DNA of 64,000 nucleotides. It comes from Sphingopyxis fribergensis (GTDB lineage Bacteria; Pseudomonadota; Alphaproteobacteria; Sphingomonadales; Sphingomonadaceae). The DNA lies in the NCBI RefSeq assembly GCF_000803645.1, contig NZ_CP009122.1, positions 3,386,501 through 3,450,500 of the forward strand, given 5' to 3'. The position numbers and the translations under genes are program-made. The notes under the pieces were generated by a model. That model searched no databases. It was not told the origin of the DNA and saw only the letters and a list, made by a program, of their open reading frames with translations. Every line of letters starts with the position of its first letter. The stretch's first letter is position 1. Below, piece by piece: positions 55,232 to 62,440 of the stretch.

Positions 55232-56668
55232 TTATATTTTCCCGCCAAACGGCATGCGCAGCGTGATCGATACGTCGGGCGCATCCTCGGTCACCCCGAT
55301 TTCGAAGCCCATGTTCAGAACGTCGCGCTCGGTCAGGCGATAGGACATGCCGAAATTGAGCGAACCGACGTGGATATAATTGGATTTCTGATTCGTATCG
55401 CCAATCTCGGTCTTGGTCGGGAAGATATAATTGTGCCGATAGCCGAGCGAGAAGGAAAAGCGCGGGTTCAGCGCGAAGCCGAAGCCGATGTTGGCCGACA
55501 CCGCATCGCCCGGATCGACGCGCCCGATCAGCACGTCGCCGACCAATTCGTTCACATCGCGCGGGATATGATAAAGATAGGCCACCCCGCCGTAAATGAC
55601 CGCGGGATCCGACGGCATCAGGAAATTGAGTCCCGGCTGAACCGCCCAGAAACCCGATCCGGTGGCCAACCCCGTGGCAACGCCGAATTCATCATAGCCG
55701 ACCTCGAACGGCCCCTTGCCCGTGTCCGATTTCACACGGAGCGTTCCGACAAAGATCGGCTTTTGTCCGACCGGCCGATTGAATTGATAGCGCAGCGAGA
55801 ATTCGGCATCGCCGACCCCGTCCTCGCGCAGCGCGATCGACCGGACGATACCTTCGTCACGTTGCTGGACGACCTCGATCCGGTCGTTGCGATAGAGATA
55901 GGGGATGCGCACTTCGGCCTCGAGCCGGTCGCTGATTCCGTAACGCATCGATGCCGTGCCGACGAGCGTGTCGCGGTCGGCGTCGGTTGCTTCGATCAGG
56001 CCGATCTGAATGCCCGGGATCAGTTCGATCCCGCGAAAGACGAGTCGATTGGTCGACGAGCGTGTATATTCGAACGAGGGTTCGAAAATGAAATGGCCGG
56101 CGCGCGTCAGCACGCCCTGTCCTTCGGGAACCGCAGCGACGCGTTCCGTCGTCGACTCGCCCGGAGGCGGCGCTTCGCCGACGGGTGCATCGGGCAGCGC
56201 GACCGCATCACTGCCCGGACCGGGAAGCGCGGGGCCGGCAACGCCTTGCCCCATGCCGGTACCGCGGAACATCTCCAGCGGCGCCTCTGCGAGCGCAAAG
56301 GAGGAAAGTCGGTCGATCTGCGCCTGCTGGGTGATAAGCTGCCCCTGCATCTTCACGATCTGCTGCCGCTGCTCCACCAGCATCACATTTTGCTGGTCGA
56401 TCAGCGCGCGCTGTTCGGCCAGGATTCGGCGCTGCACATCGATCTCGCTTTCGACGCTCGCGGCCGGTGGGCTTTCGGCAGCAGCGCCCGCACCCGCGAC
56501 TGCGGCGTTCCAGATTGGCGCGGTATCGAGAAATGGCAGTGCGTCGCACAGACATTCAAGCGCTGGCGTCTCGTGCGCGTTGGCCTGCGAAGGCGAAAAA
56601 ATCGCCGACAGTCCAACGGCGGCCACACCGACATGGCGCAGCACGGGCGACACTATCAAGTTACTCAT
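55232..56668 (-). CDS. Outer-membrane beta-barrel channel with N-terminal coiled coil (FapF-like)
   Basis: The 478-residue protein has a Sec signal (LRHVGVAAVGLSAIFSPSQA, residues about 11-30). A heptad-patterned helix follows at about 68-125 (VQRRILAEQRALIDQQNVML, VEQRQQIVKMQGQLITQQAQ), then a Pro/Gly-rich linker. A beta-barrel runs from about 165 to the end (GHFIFEPSFEYTRSSTNRLV, GIELIPGIQIGLIEATDADR, SANIGFGFALNPRFSFSLGY). Signal, periplasmic coiled coil, linker and C-terminal barrel is the layout of FapF, the amyloid secretion pore. It is convergent with the cargo genes and coupled (ATGA) to the Crp/Fnr regulator gene upstream. Confidence 0.8.
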   Translation of the reverse strand: MSNLIVSPVLRHVGVAAVGLSAIFSPSQANAHETPALECLCDALPFLDTAPIWNAAVAGAGAAAESPPAASVESEIDVQRRILAEQRALIDQQNVMLVEQRQQIVKMQGQLITQQAQIDRLSSFALAEAPLEMFRGTGMGQGVAGPALPGPGSDAVALPDAPVGEAPPPGESTTERVAAVPEGQGVLTRAGHFIFEPSFEYTRSSTNRLVFRGIELIPGIQIGLIEATDADRDTLVGTASMRYGISDRLEAEVRIPYLYRNDRIEVVQQRDEGIVRSIALREDGVGDAEFSLRYQFNRPVGQKPIFVGTLRVKSDTGKGPFEVGYDEFGVATGLATGSGFWAVQPGLNFLMPSDPAVIYGGVAYLYHIPRDVNELVGDVLIGRVDPGDAVSANIGFGFALNPRFSFSLGYRHNYIFPTKTEIGDTNQKSNYIHVGSLNFGMSYRLTERDVLNMGFEIGVTEDAPDVSITLRMPFGGKI

Positions 56669-57387
56669 GCGCCCGCCCCCTGTCCGGTGAAGCTTCGCCG
56701 CGGCCGCATCGCGCCGATCTTGTCGATCGCCACGCCCATCTCTTCGCCGGCGATCGCGCGAAGCCCGTCGAGGTCGACCAGCCGGCACAATTGCGGACCC
56801 TCCAGCTCGATCAGCCCCTGGCGGACAAAGCCCGAGATCGTCCGGCTGACCGTATGAATCGTGAGGCCAAGATGATCGGCGATATCGCCACGTGTCATCG
56901 GCAGGGGGATGCTGCCCAGTGCCGACAGCCGCTTCGCCGCGATCAGCAGAAATGCCGCGACCCTTTCGTTGGCGTTCCGGCGGCCGAGCAGGAATATGCA
57001 CTGATTCGCGCTGTCGAGCGCGCGTTCGAGCGCGCGATTCTGTCCAAAGGAATCGGGGTCGCCGTTCAGCGCGGGGCGGCGCGTCAGGATCGTGTTGGTG
57101 ACCGCTTCGGCGGCCGCGTCGCGCGAACCATATTCGACGCCGAACACGTCGCCCTGATAGAAAAAGCCCGTCAACTGGCGGTGCCCGTCGACGTGGAAAT
57201 GGCAGGTTCTCACCGTTCCCGAGATGACCTCGAACCAGCAATCGCCGGGATCACCCTGTGAAAAGATGATCTCGCCTTTACGAAATTTAAGAATGGTATC
57301 CTGCGGAATCGAACCGCGTTGATATTCTGCCGACAGACCTTGCACGCCACGTCTCCAATCTGAAATTGGTATTTGCGGCGACCCCAT
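56665..57387 (-). CDS. Crp/Fnr family transcriptional regulator
   Basis: The 240-residue protein has a cyclic-nucleotide-binding-like beta-roll (LKFRKGEIIFSQGDPGDCWF, GTVRTCHFHVDGHRQLTGFF), a long dimer helix and a C-terminal HTH: MTRGDIADHLGLTIHTVSRT with the VSR of FNR/FixK-type recognition helices. I see no N-terminal CxxC cluster for an Fe-S sensor, so it is more FixK-like than FNR. It is the first gene of the operon with the outer-membrane channel, so it probably controls this locus. The upstream region is unusually AT-rich. Confidence 0.9.
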   Translation of the reverse strand: MGSPQIPISDWRRGVQGLSAEYQRGSIPQDTILKFRKGEIIFSQGDPGDCWFEVISGTVRTCHFHVDGHRQLTGFFYQGDVFGVEYGSRDAAAEAVTNTILTRRPALNGDPDSFGQNRALERALDSANQCIFLLGRRNANERVAAFLLIAAKRLSALGSIPLPMTRGDIADHLGLTIHTVSRTISGFVRQGLIELEGPQLCRLVDLDGLRAIAGEEMGVAIDKIGAMRPRRSFTGQGAGA

Positions 57388-57703
57388 TTGCGAGTCTCAT
57401 CTGCCTTTGCGAAGGCTGACACCATCCGGGTAAAAACCAAGGAATTCGTGTGTATGAATGCCCTAGCAAAATTCCTTAGGTAATTTTACTTAGCATCTAG
57501 AGATAGATTACATCAGTTTTTCAACAACATAGATATATTGGCACAGCAAATGTCGGTATATACTTAATTAGCTTAGGTTAATTGCTAAACAGCGCGCAAA
57601 GAGATATTGTCGAAGCCAGAGCAGGTGGGTTGCGGCATTGCCGCACAAAAGATGCTCGTCGGTCGCACCGTGTCTACGCCTTGGGGTATCAGGGGATTGC
57701 GCC
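57388..57703. other. AT-rich divergent regulatory region between Crp/Fnr and LuxR-type genes
   Basis: This 316-bp gap has no supportable gene, and its middle (about 57470-57600) is strikingly AT-rich against the GC-rich background. It holds an inverted repeat, AAGGAATT (57439-57446) and AATTCCTT (57470-57477), with a 23-base spacer. Two related elements, CCTTAGGTAATT (about 57474) and GCTTAGGTTAATT (about 57568), lie some 95 bp apart. It is likely a control region for both regulators. Confidence 0.55.
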
Positions 57704-57970
57704 GTGCATCAAAACGCTTTGAACGTCGAACCGCATTTGACCTTTCGTGAGCATCAAATACTGGAATTGGTAGCCGTCGGCTGCTCGGCCAAGCAGATCG
57801 CGATCGAGATCAATATCGCGCCGCGAACCGTCGAACGGCATATCGAGAATGTGCGGCTGAAACTGAATGCGCGCAACCGCGCGCATCTGATAACCCAGGC
57901 CATGCACCTCGGCCTGCTGGTCATCGAGACGCCCTCGCCAGACGAACCGACGCTCTTCGAACTCAAATGA
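57704..57970 (+). CDS. Stand-alone LuxR/GerE-type HTH regulator
   Basis: The 88-residue protein is almost only a GerE-type helix-turn-helix: LTFREHQILELVAVGCSAKQ, then IAIEINIAPRTVERHIENVR and LKLNARNRAHLITQAMHLGL. It has no receiver or autoinducer-binding domain. GTG 57704 was preferred over ATG 57638 since AGGGGA lies six bases upstream and the domain starts soon after. It faces away from the Crp/Fnr gene across the AT-rich region and may share control with it. Confidence 0.75.
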   Translation: MHQNALNVEPHLTFREHQILELVAVGCSAKQIAIEINIAPRTVERHIENVRLKLNARNRAHLITQAMHLGLLVIETPSPDEPTLFELK

Positions 57971-58051
57971 TGGAAGAGGCCCGCCGGCCTTGGTCGCGGC
58001 TCGTCAGATCGAATGACCTGCCAAGCCCCGCTTCAAGCGATATAAGCGTCG

Positions 58052-58420
58052 TCATCGTTCCCCCCGGCGGATTTCGGCTGAAAGCTGGTCGTCGCGGGCC
58101 GTTAGCAGAATCTCGGTCGCCAAGGAGGAAGATCGGACCGCTCGCGCCAGAACCAGCGTGCCGATCAACTGCGCAATGACGCGAATCGCCCCTTCTCGGT
58201 CCTCGCCATCGGGAAGCTCAACCAATATTTGCGCGATCGAGGCCTCCAGCCCCGTCTCGAATGCCGGCCCGAGCGCATCGGAATGCCGCAGCGCCTCGGG
58301 AGCGAGCGCAGCATAGGCGCAGCCGTTCGCGGGATGATAGCGGTGCGCCGCCGGCAAATACCAGCGACGCAGCGCCGCGACCGGATCATCCGGCGCCCGA
58401 CAACGGTACGAGGCCCGCCA
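58052..58420 (-). pseudogene. TetR-family regulator, C-terminal remnant
   Basis: The minus strand encodes DPVAALRRWYLPAAHRYHPA, then NGCAYAALAPEALRHSDALG, AFETGLEASIAQILVELPDG and VIAQLIGTLVLARAVRSSSL. This is the usual C-terminal ligand domain of TetR regulators of the CGCPxAALAxEA type. No N-terminal HTH can be found upstream, although a frame remains open to ATG 58507. Those extra residues (SSTVCLFILASRCLPMDLVG) do not look like TetR. It is most likely a truncated gene. Confidence 0.6.
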
Positions 58421-58743
58421 GAAAAAGTTCTTCAGGATGCTGCCGACAAGATCCATCGGGAGGCATCTGCTCGCGAGGATAAACAAGCATACCGTCGAGC
58501 TCGCCATCGCCTACCGGGCGTTTTCGGAAAACTTCGACCAACGCGAAACTGCACGCAGCCACCAAGCGCGCGAAGGCCGATGATCGGCCCAACCGCTTTG
58601 GGGCCGAATGGGAAGTGGTGCTGTGTTCCAACTTTATTGCATGAAGCCGCCCCTAAAGAGAAGAAACGGACGGAAAACAGCGAGAAACATGATTAAGAGA
58701 ATGGAAGAACGCTGGCTTGATATCGCACCAAGTCTTTGAAAAA
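58421..58743. other. Stretch between the TetR remnant and tRNA-Arg
   Basis: I see no credible gene here. Short open frames on both strands have no family features. The right end, just after the tRNA 3' end on the minus strand, has a short T-run (TTTTTC) that may serve in tRNA transcript ending. The region could be debris left by the event that truncated the TetR gene. Confidence 0.45.
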
Positions 58744-58820
58744 TGGTGCACCCGGCGGGATTCGAACCCACGGCCCCCAGATTAGGAATCTGATGCTCTA
58801 TCCTGCTGAGCTACGGGTGC
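58744..58820 (-). tRNA. tRNA-Arg (anticodon CCU)
   Basis: The minus strand folds as a full cloverleaf: acceptor GCACCCG/CGGGTGC, D arm GCTC-AGCAGGATA-GAGC, anticodon stem TCAGA/TCTGG with loop TTCCTAA giving anticodon CCU, and T arm GTGGG-TTCGAAT-CCCGC. A discriminator A and the CCA end are encoded. It reads AGG codons. Confidence 0.95.
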
Positions 58821-58869
58821 GCCGCCGGTCGTGTAGCGGGGCGCGCTGCAAAGCGTCAATCGGGATGGA

Positions 58870-59334
58870 TCAATTGGCCGCCTCGGGCGGCACGATCGGT
58901 ACGAGCAGGGGCATCGCGGCGATGCCGTCGTCGCGTAGCGCCTCCGCCTCTTCGGGCGAGGCCTGGCCGTGGATCAAATCCTCGGCCGAGCGCCCTTCGT
59001 GAATCGCACGCGCGGCGTCGGCGAAATCGCGGCCGACCCAGCGCGACTGCGGCAATATTTCGGCCTGTTTCGCGGCGATGTCGGCAAGCATTTTGCGTAT
59101 CAGTTCGGGCGATGGCTCGCCCGAACCCGGCGGCGTGGCTGGCGGCTGAACGGCCATCTGCCGGTTGGCCTTGGTGCCGACGCGCGGCGCCATGACCGCC
59201 TTTTTGACGTCGGCATCGCCGCACACGGGGCAATTGATCAGCCCGCGCGTCTGCTGGTCACCAAAGCTGTCGCTGTTCGCGAACCAGGCTTCGAACCGGT
59301 GGTCGCCGGCGCAACAAAGATCGAAAACGATCAA
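58870..59334 (-). CDS. DUF1178 family protein
   Basis: The 154-residue protein starts IVFDLCCAGDHRFEAWFANS and continues with GLINCPVCGDADVKKAVMAP, the DUF1178 layout with a likely zinc-binding CPxCG pair. It ends with ILPQSRWVGRDFADAARAIH and DGIAAMPLLVPI, both family landmarks (VGxxFAxxARAIHxG, ...PLPxxP). TTG 59334 was chosen because DUF1178 proteins begin M-I-V-F-D-L and no ATG is available. It lies just after glutaredoxin, a common pairing in alphaproteobacteria. Molecular function is unknown. Confidence 0.85.
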   Translation of the reverse strand: MIVFDLCCAGDHRFEAWFANSDSFGDQQTRGLINCPVCGDADVKKAVMAPRVGTKANRQMAVQPPATPPGSGEPSPELIRKMLADIAAKQAEILPQSRWVGRDFADAARAIHEGRSAEDLIHGQASPEEAEALRDDGIAAMPLLVPIVPPEAAN

Positions 59335-59336
59335 GC

Positions 59337-59597
59337 TCAGCCCAGTCCCAACAGCGGATCGAGCCCGCCCCGCGCGTCGAGCGCCGCCATGTCGTCGCTG
59401 CCGCCGATATGTTTTCCGTCGATGAATATCTGCGGGACGGTGCGCGCGCCACCCGCGCGTTCGACCATCGCGTCGAACCCGGCCCGGTCCATCGTCAGGT
59501 CGATTTCCTGATACTCGACGCCCTTGCGCTCGAGCAACGCCTTGGCGCGCGAGCAATAGGGGCAGAGGAATTTGGTAAATACTTCGATCTTGGCCAT
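59337..59597 (-). CDS. grxC: Glutaredoxin 3
   Basis: The 86-residue protein has KIEVFTKFLCPYCSRAKALL with the redox motif CPYC (Cys13, Cys16 region), RTVPQIFIDGKHIGGSDDMA with the cis-Pro TVP and the GGxDD glutathione site. It reduces disulfides and glutathione mixed disulfides in the cytoplasm. It is between the ComF-like gene and the DUF1178 gene, all in one direction, the usual alphaproteobacterial order. Confidence 0.95.
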   Translation of the reverse strand: MAKIEVFTKFLCPYCSRAKALLERKGVEYQEIDLTMDRAGFDAMVERAGGARTVPQIFIDGKHIGGSDDMAALDARGGLDPLLGLG

Positions 59598-59609
59598 GCG
59601 GCTATCCTG

Positions 59610-60464
59610 TCATCCTTCATTCGTCATATCGGAATCCAACGAAGCAAAGTCAAATATGTTGCCGCTCATCAGCGCATCGGGAACGACACGCGCCCAGCTT
59701 AACGCCGATACACGCGCTGCACCGCTCCGATTGAGCATTTTCGCCGCCGCGCGCAGGGTCGCGCCGCTGGCATGGACGTCGTCGACCAGCACCAGATGGC
59801 GGCCCGCCACGCGCGCCTTTGCGCCCGTGGCCAGCGTAAAGGCCCCCGCGACGATCCGCTCGCGTTCGCGCCGTCCCTTGCCGCGCAGCGACGCAGTCGA
59901 CTTGACGCGCAGCAGCAGATGATGGTCGCGCGCCGCGCCGGTCAGCCGTGCCAGTTCGTCGGCGACCAGCGCCGCCTGATTGAACCCGCGCGACCACAGC
60001 CGCCAGCGATGCAGCGGCACCGGCACCAGCAGCATATCGTCGATCGCCCCCAGCGTCGCGAGCCGCCGCGCCATCAACCGCGCCATCAACCGCGCGTGCC
60101 CGGTGCGCCGCCCATATTTGAGGCGCAGCGCCACGGTGCGCGCAACGGGACCATAAGCGACTGCAGCCGGCGCGCCGTCGAAGGGCGGCGGGCTGGCAAG
60201 GCACGCGCCACAGACGATCGGCGCGCCGGGCAAGGCCGTCGGCAGCGGGATCGAGCAGCGCGAGCAGGAGGGGCCATCGAGGAAGTCGAGCGAGGACCAG
60301 CAGGTCAGGCAAAACTGGCGATCTTCGCCGACGATCACCCCGCATCCGGGGCAGCGCGGCGGCAGCGCATAATCGACGATCGCGCGCCCCGCGGCACGCA
60401 AGCTCCCCAGCCACGCTCCGGCCGGCGCGCCGTCTTTTTCGACATCCCCCGTCGTCGTCGCCAT
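59610..60464 (-). CDS. ComF family phosphoribosyltransferase-like protein
   Basis: The 284-residue protein has an N-terminal double zinc ribbon (PPRCPGCGVIVGEDRQFCLT, CSRCSIPLP, CGACLASPP) and a PRTase domain with LLVPVPLHRWRLWSRGFNQA and the PRPP-binding loop HLVLVDDVHASGATLRAAAK. This is the ComF layout, linked to DNA uptake and recombination in competent bacteria and of uncertain role elsewhere. ATG 60464 was chosen; an ATG at 60482 would add six residues. It is divergent from the methyltransferase gene by 42 bp. Confidence 0.88.
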   Translation of the reverse strand: MATTTGDVEKDGAPAGAWLGSLRAAGRAIVDYALPPRCPGCGVIVGEDRQFCLTCWSSLDFLDGPSCSRCSIPLPTALPGAPIVCGACLASPPPFDGAPAAVAYGPVARTVALRLKYGRRTGHARLMARLMARRLATLGAIDDMLLVPVPLHRWRLWSRGFNQAALVADELARLTGAARDHHLLLRVKSTASLRGKGRRERERIVAGAFTLATGAKARVAGRHLVLVDDVHASGATLRAAAKMLNRSGAARVSALSWARVVPDALMSGNIFDFASLDSDMTNEG

Positions 60465-60506
60465 CCGCCGCTTGTGAAGCATCGCCGGGGACGGCACAAG
60501 CGGCGC

Positions 60507-61358
60507 ATGTCGCAGCCTCCCCGCCCGCTCTTCTCCCCGGCCCGTCACCGCGCCCAGCGCGACCGCATGGCCCGCCTGCCCGCGTCGGCCAATTTTCTTG
60601 CGCCGCTGATCGCCGAAACCCTGCTCGACCGGCTGGCAATGGTGACGCGCGAATTTCCGCGCACATTGCTGATCGGCGCGCATGATGCCGCGCTCGCCGA
60701 TCATCTGAGCGCGACCGGCACCGATCTCACTATCGCCGAGGCGGGACCGCGCCTCGCCGCCAGGGCCGGCGCCGTCGCGGTCGAGGCCGACGCCATCGAC
60801 CTGCCCTTTGCCAGTTTCGACCTCATCCTCTGGCCCGGCGGGCTCGACAGCATCAACGATGTGCCTGGCGCACTCGTCCGCCTCCGCGCGCTGCTGGCGC
60901 CCGACGGCCTGTTGCTCGGCGCCTTCGTCGGCGACGGCAGCCTGCCCCGGATGCGCCGCGCGGTGATGGCGGACGGGGTGCGGTCGATCGCGCGGCTGCA
61001 TCCCCAGATCGACCTCGCCGCGATGGGCAATTTGCTCCAGCGCGTCGGCTTCACCCTGCCCGTCGTCGATGTCGACGCGCTGACGGTGCGCTATGGCGAC
61101 TGGTTCGCCCTGGTGCGCGATATCCGCGCGGCGGGCTTGTCGAGCCGGCTCGCGCCCGCGCCCCCGTCCTTGACGCGCGAAGAGGCGGCGCGGATTGCAG
61201 CGGCTTTCGCGGCCCAGGCCGATCCCGACGGCCGCATCGGCGAAACATTCCGCCTTATCCATTTCAGCGGCTGGGCGCCGCATCCCGACCAGCCGCAACC
61301 CGCGCGGCGCGGCAGCGGCACCGCCTCGCTCGCCGAGGCATTGAAGCCAAAGACCTAG
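60507..61358 (+). CDS. Class I SAM-dependent methyltransferase (NDUFAF5/BioC-like)
   Basis: The 283-residue protein has RTLLIGAHDAALADHLSATG as the SAM-binding first strand, LPFASFDLILWPGGLDSIND (motif between strands 4 and 5, usually SxxxLHWxxD) and GLLLGAFVGDGSLPRMRRAV. This order and the LHWVND-like region match the BioC/NDUFAF5-type methyltransferases found next to comF in alphaproteobacteria. The glycine loop is weaker than usual (GAHDAAL), so substrate choice is uncertain. It converges on the Nudix gene. Confidence 0.8.
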   Translation: MSQPPRPLFSPARHRAQRDRMARLPASANFLAPLIAETLLDRLAMVTREFPRTLLIGAHDAALADHLSATGTDLTIAEAGPRLAARAGAVAVEADAIDLPFASFDLILWPGGLDSINDVPGALVRLRALLAPDGLLLGAFVGDGSLPRMRRAVMADGVRSIARLHPQIDLAAMGNLLQRVGFTLPVVDVDALTVRYGDWFALVRDIRAAGLSSRLAPAPPSLTREEAARIAAAFAAQADPDGRIGETFRLIHFSGWAPHPDQPQPARRGSGTASLAEALKPKT

Positions 61359-61369
61359 ACCCCAAAGAT

Positions 61370-61798
61370 CTAGACCAGCGCCTCCAGCAAGCCGATCAGC
61401 GGCTTGTCGGCGGGCGGCATAGCAAGCCCGTGCAGTTCGACCGGGCGCACCCAGCGCAGCGCGCTGGCATGCTGCGCCACCGGCGTTCCGCGCCATTTCC
61501 GGCAGACATAGAGCAACAGCAGCAGATGCCGGTCGCCGAGCGGCTCGCTCGCGAAACAGGCGGGCGCAAGGCACGCATGATCGACATCGATCGCGAGTTC
61601 CTCGCCCAGTTCGCGGATCAGCGCCTGTTCGGGCGTTTCGCCGGGCTCCAGCTTGCCGCCGGGAAACTCCCAGAGCCCGGCCATCGACAGACCTTCGGGG
61701 CGCTGCTGGACCAGCAGCCTCCCGTCACGGTCGACAAGCGCCGCGGCCACGACGATCAGCGGCGTTTTTGGCGGTTTTCCGGGGTCGGTAGCGGACAA
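61370..61798 (-). CDS. Nudix hydrolase, MutT-like 8-oxo-dGTP diphosphatase
   Basis: The 142-residue protein has LIVVAAALVDRDGRLLVQQR and the Nudix box GGKLEPGETPEQALIRELGE-EL (G-x5-E-x7-REUxEExG). LWEFPGGK is also typical of MutT. It hydrolyses oxidised nucleotides, preventing mutation. TTG 61798 has AGGAAGG at good spacing; GTG 61828 would add ten residues without support. It sits in the usual order after comF and the methyltransferase. Confidence 0.87.
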   Translation of the reverse strand: MSATDPGKPPKTPLIVVAAALVDRDGRLLVQQRPEGLSMAGLWEFPGGKLEPGETPEQALIRELGEELAIDVDHACLAPACFASEPLGDRHLLLLLYVCRKWRGTPVAQHASALRWVRPVELHGLAMPPADKPLIGLLEALV

Positions 61799-61863
61799 AT
61801 TGTTAACCTTCCTGTGTAAACATGACACCCTCGGGAACTATAATTTCAGTCAGGGGTGGAACA

Positions 61864-62034
61864 ATGCGAAAGTTTTACAGGCTGATGCGGTCGACCAGGG
61901 CCGCCACAGCCGTCGAATATGGGCTGATTCTGGCCCTTATCTTTTTGGCGGCCGTCGTTTCGGTGGGCAATTTCGCCAACTCCGCCAACGGCATGTGGAA
62001 CAGTATCTCGAAAGCCGCCGAAAATAATATGTAG
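61864..62034 (+). CDS. Flp family type IVb pilin
   Basis: The 56-residue pilin reads RKFYRLMRSTRAATAVEYGL followed by ILALIFLAAVVSVGNFANSA. The G/A-ATAVEYGLI motif is the Flp prepilin site, with processing before the hydrophobic helix and Glu5-Tyr6-type positions conserved. It assembles into Flp/Tad pili. AGGGGTGG precedes the ATG. No tad genes are in the window, so the assembly machinery is elsewhere. Confidence 0.9.
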   Translation: MRKFYRLMRSTRAATAVEYGLILALIFLAAVVSVGNFANSANGMWNSISKAAENNM

Positions 62035-62181
62035 CGTCGCAGTGGCTGTCCCATTTCGGGCTTTCGGCGCACAGGTTTCGGGCGGGTAGCATTAAGATTT
62101 TCAAAACCTATTCGCCCTAAACCCCCGGATGTTGACCCAGACCAGACCGTCAACAGGGTAAGTGAAATCAGGAGACCAGTC

Positions 62182-62355
62182 ATGAAGTTCATCAAGAAGT
62201 TCGTCCGCGATACCAAAGCCGCCACCGCCATCGAATATGGCCTGATCGCGGCCCTGATCGCCGTCGCCGGCATCGCGGCAATGGGCGCCGTCGGCAACAG
62301 CGTCGGCAACACCTTTAACAAGGTTTCGACCAAGCTCGACGAAAAGAACGCCTAA
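62182..62355 (+). CDS. Flp family type IVb pilin (second copy)
   Basis: The 57-residue pilin reads KFIKKFVRDTKAATAIEYGL followed by IAALIAVAGIAAMGAVGNSV and a short Lys-rich end. It has the Flp motif ATAIEYGLIAALIAV in near-consensus form, closer to standard Flp than the copy at 61864. AGGAG precedes ATG 62182. It is followed by a strong terminator at 62396. Confidence 0.93.
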   Translation: MKFIKKFVRDTKAATAIEYGLIAALIAVAGIAAMGAVGNSVGNTFNKVSTKLDEKNA

Positions 62356-62395
62356 TCAGGCGATGCTCACGCCGCTTATCGCGGCGGAAATCGGA

Positions 62396-62426
62396 AAGGG
62401 CGGTGGAGCGATCCACCGCCCTTTTT
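62396..62426. terminator. Bidirectional terminator between the Flp pilin gene and the M48 protease gene
   Basis: AAGGGCGGTGGA and TCCACCGCCCTT form a perfect 12-bp stem with a GCGA tetraloop, followed by T-residues on the plus strand and preceded by A-residues. It can end transcripts of both convergent genes. Confidence 0.85.
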
Positions 62427-62440
62427 CGTTGCGGCCGTCG

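Noticed and set aside
61801..61863. TTAA-containing sequence before the first Flp gene as a CtrA site
   Set aside because: Only one TTAACC-type half site is present, and the N7-spaced second half needed for CtrA is absent.
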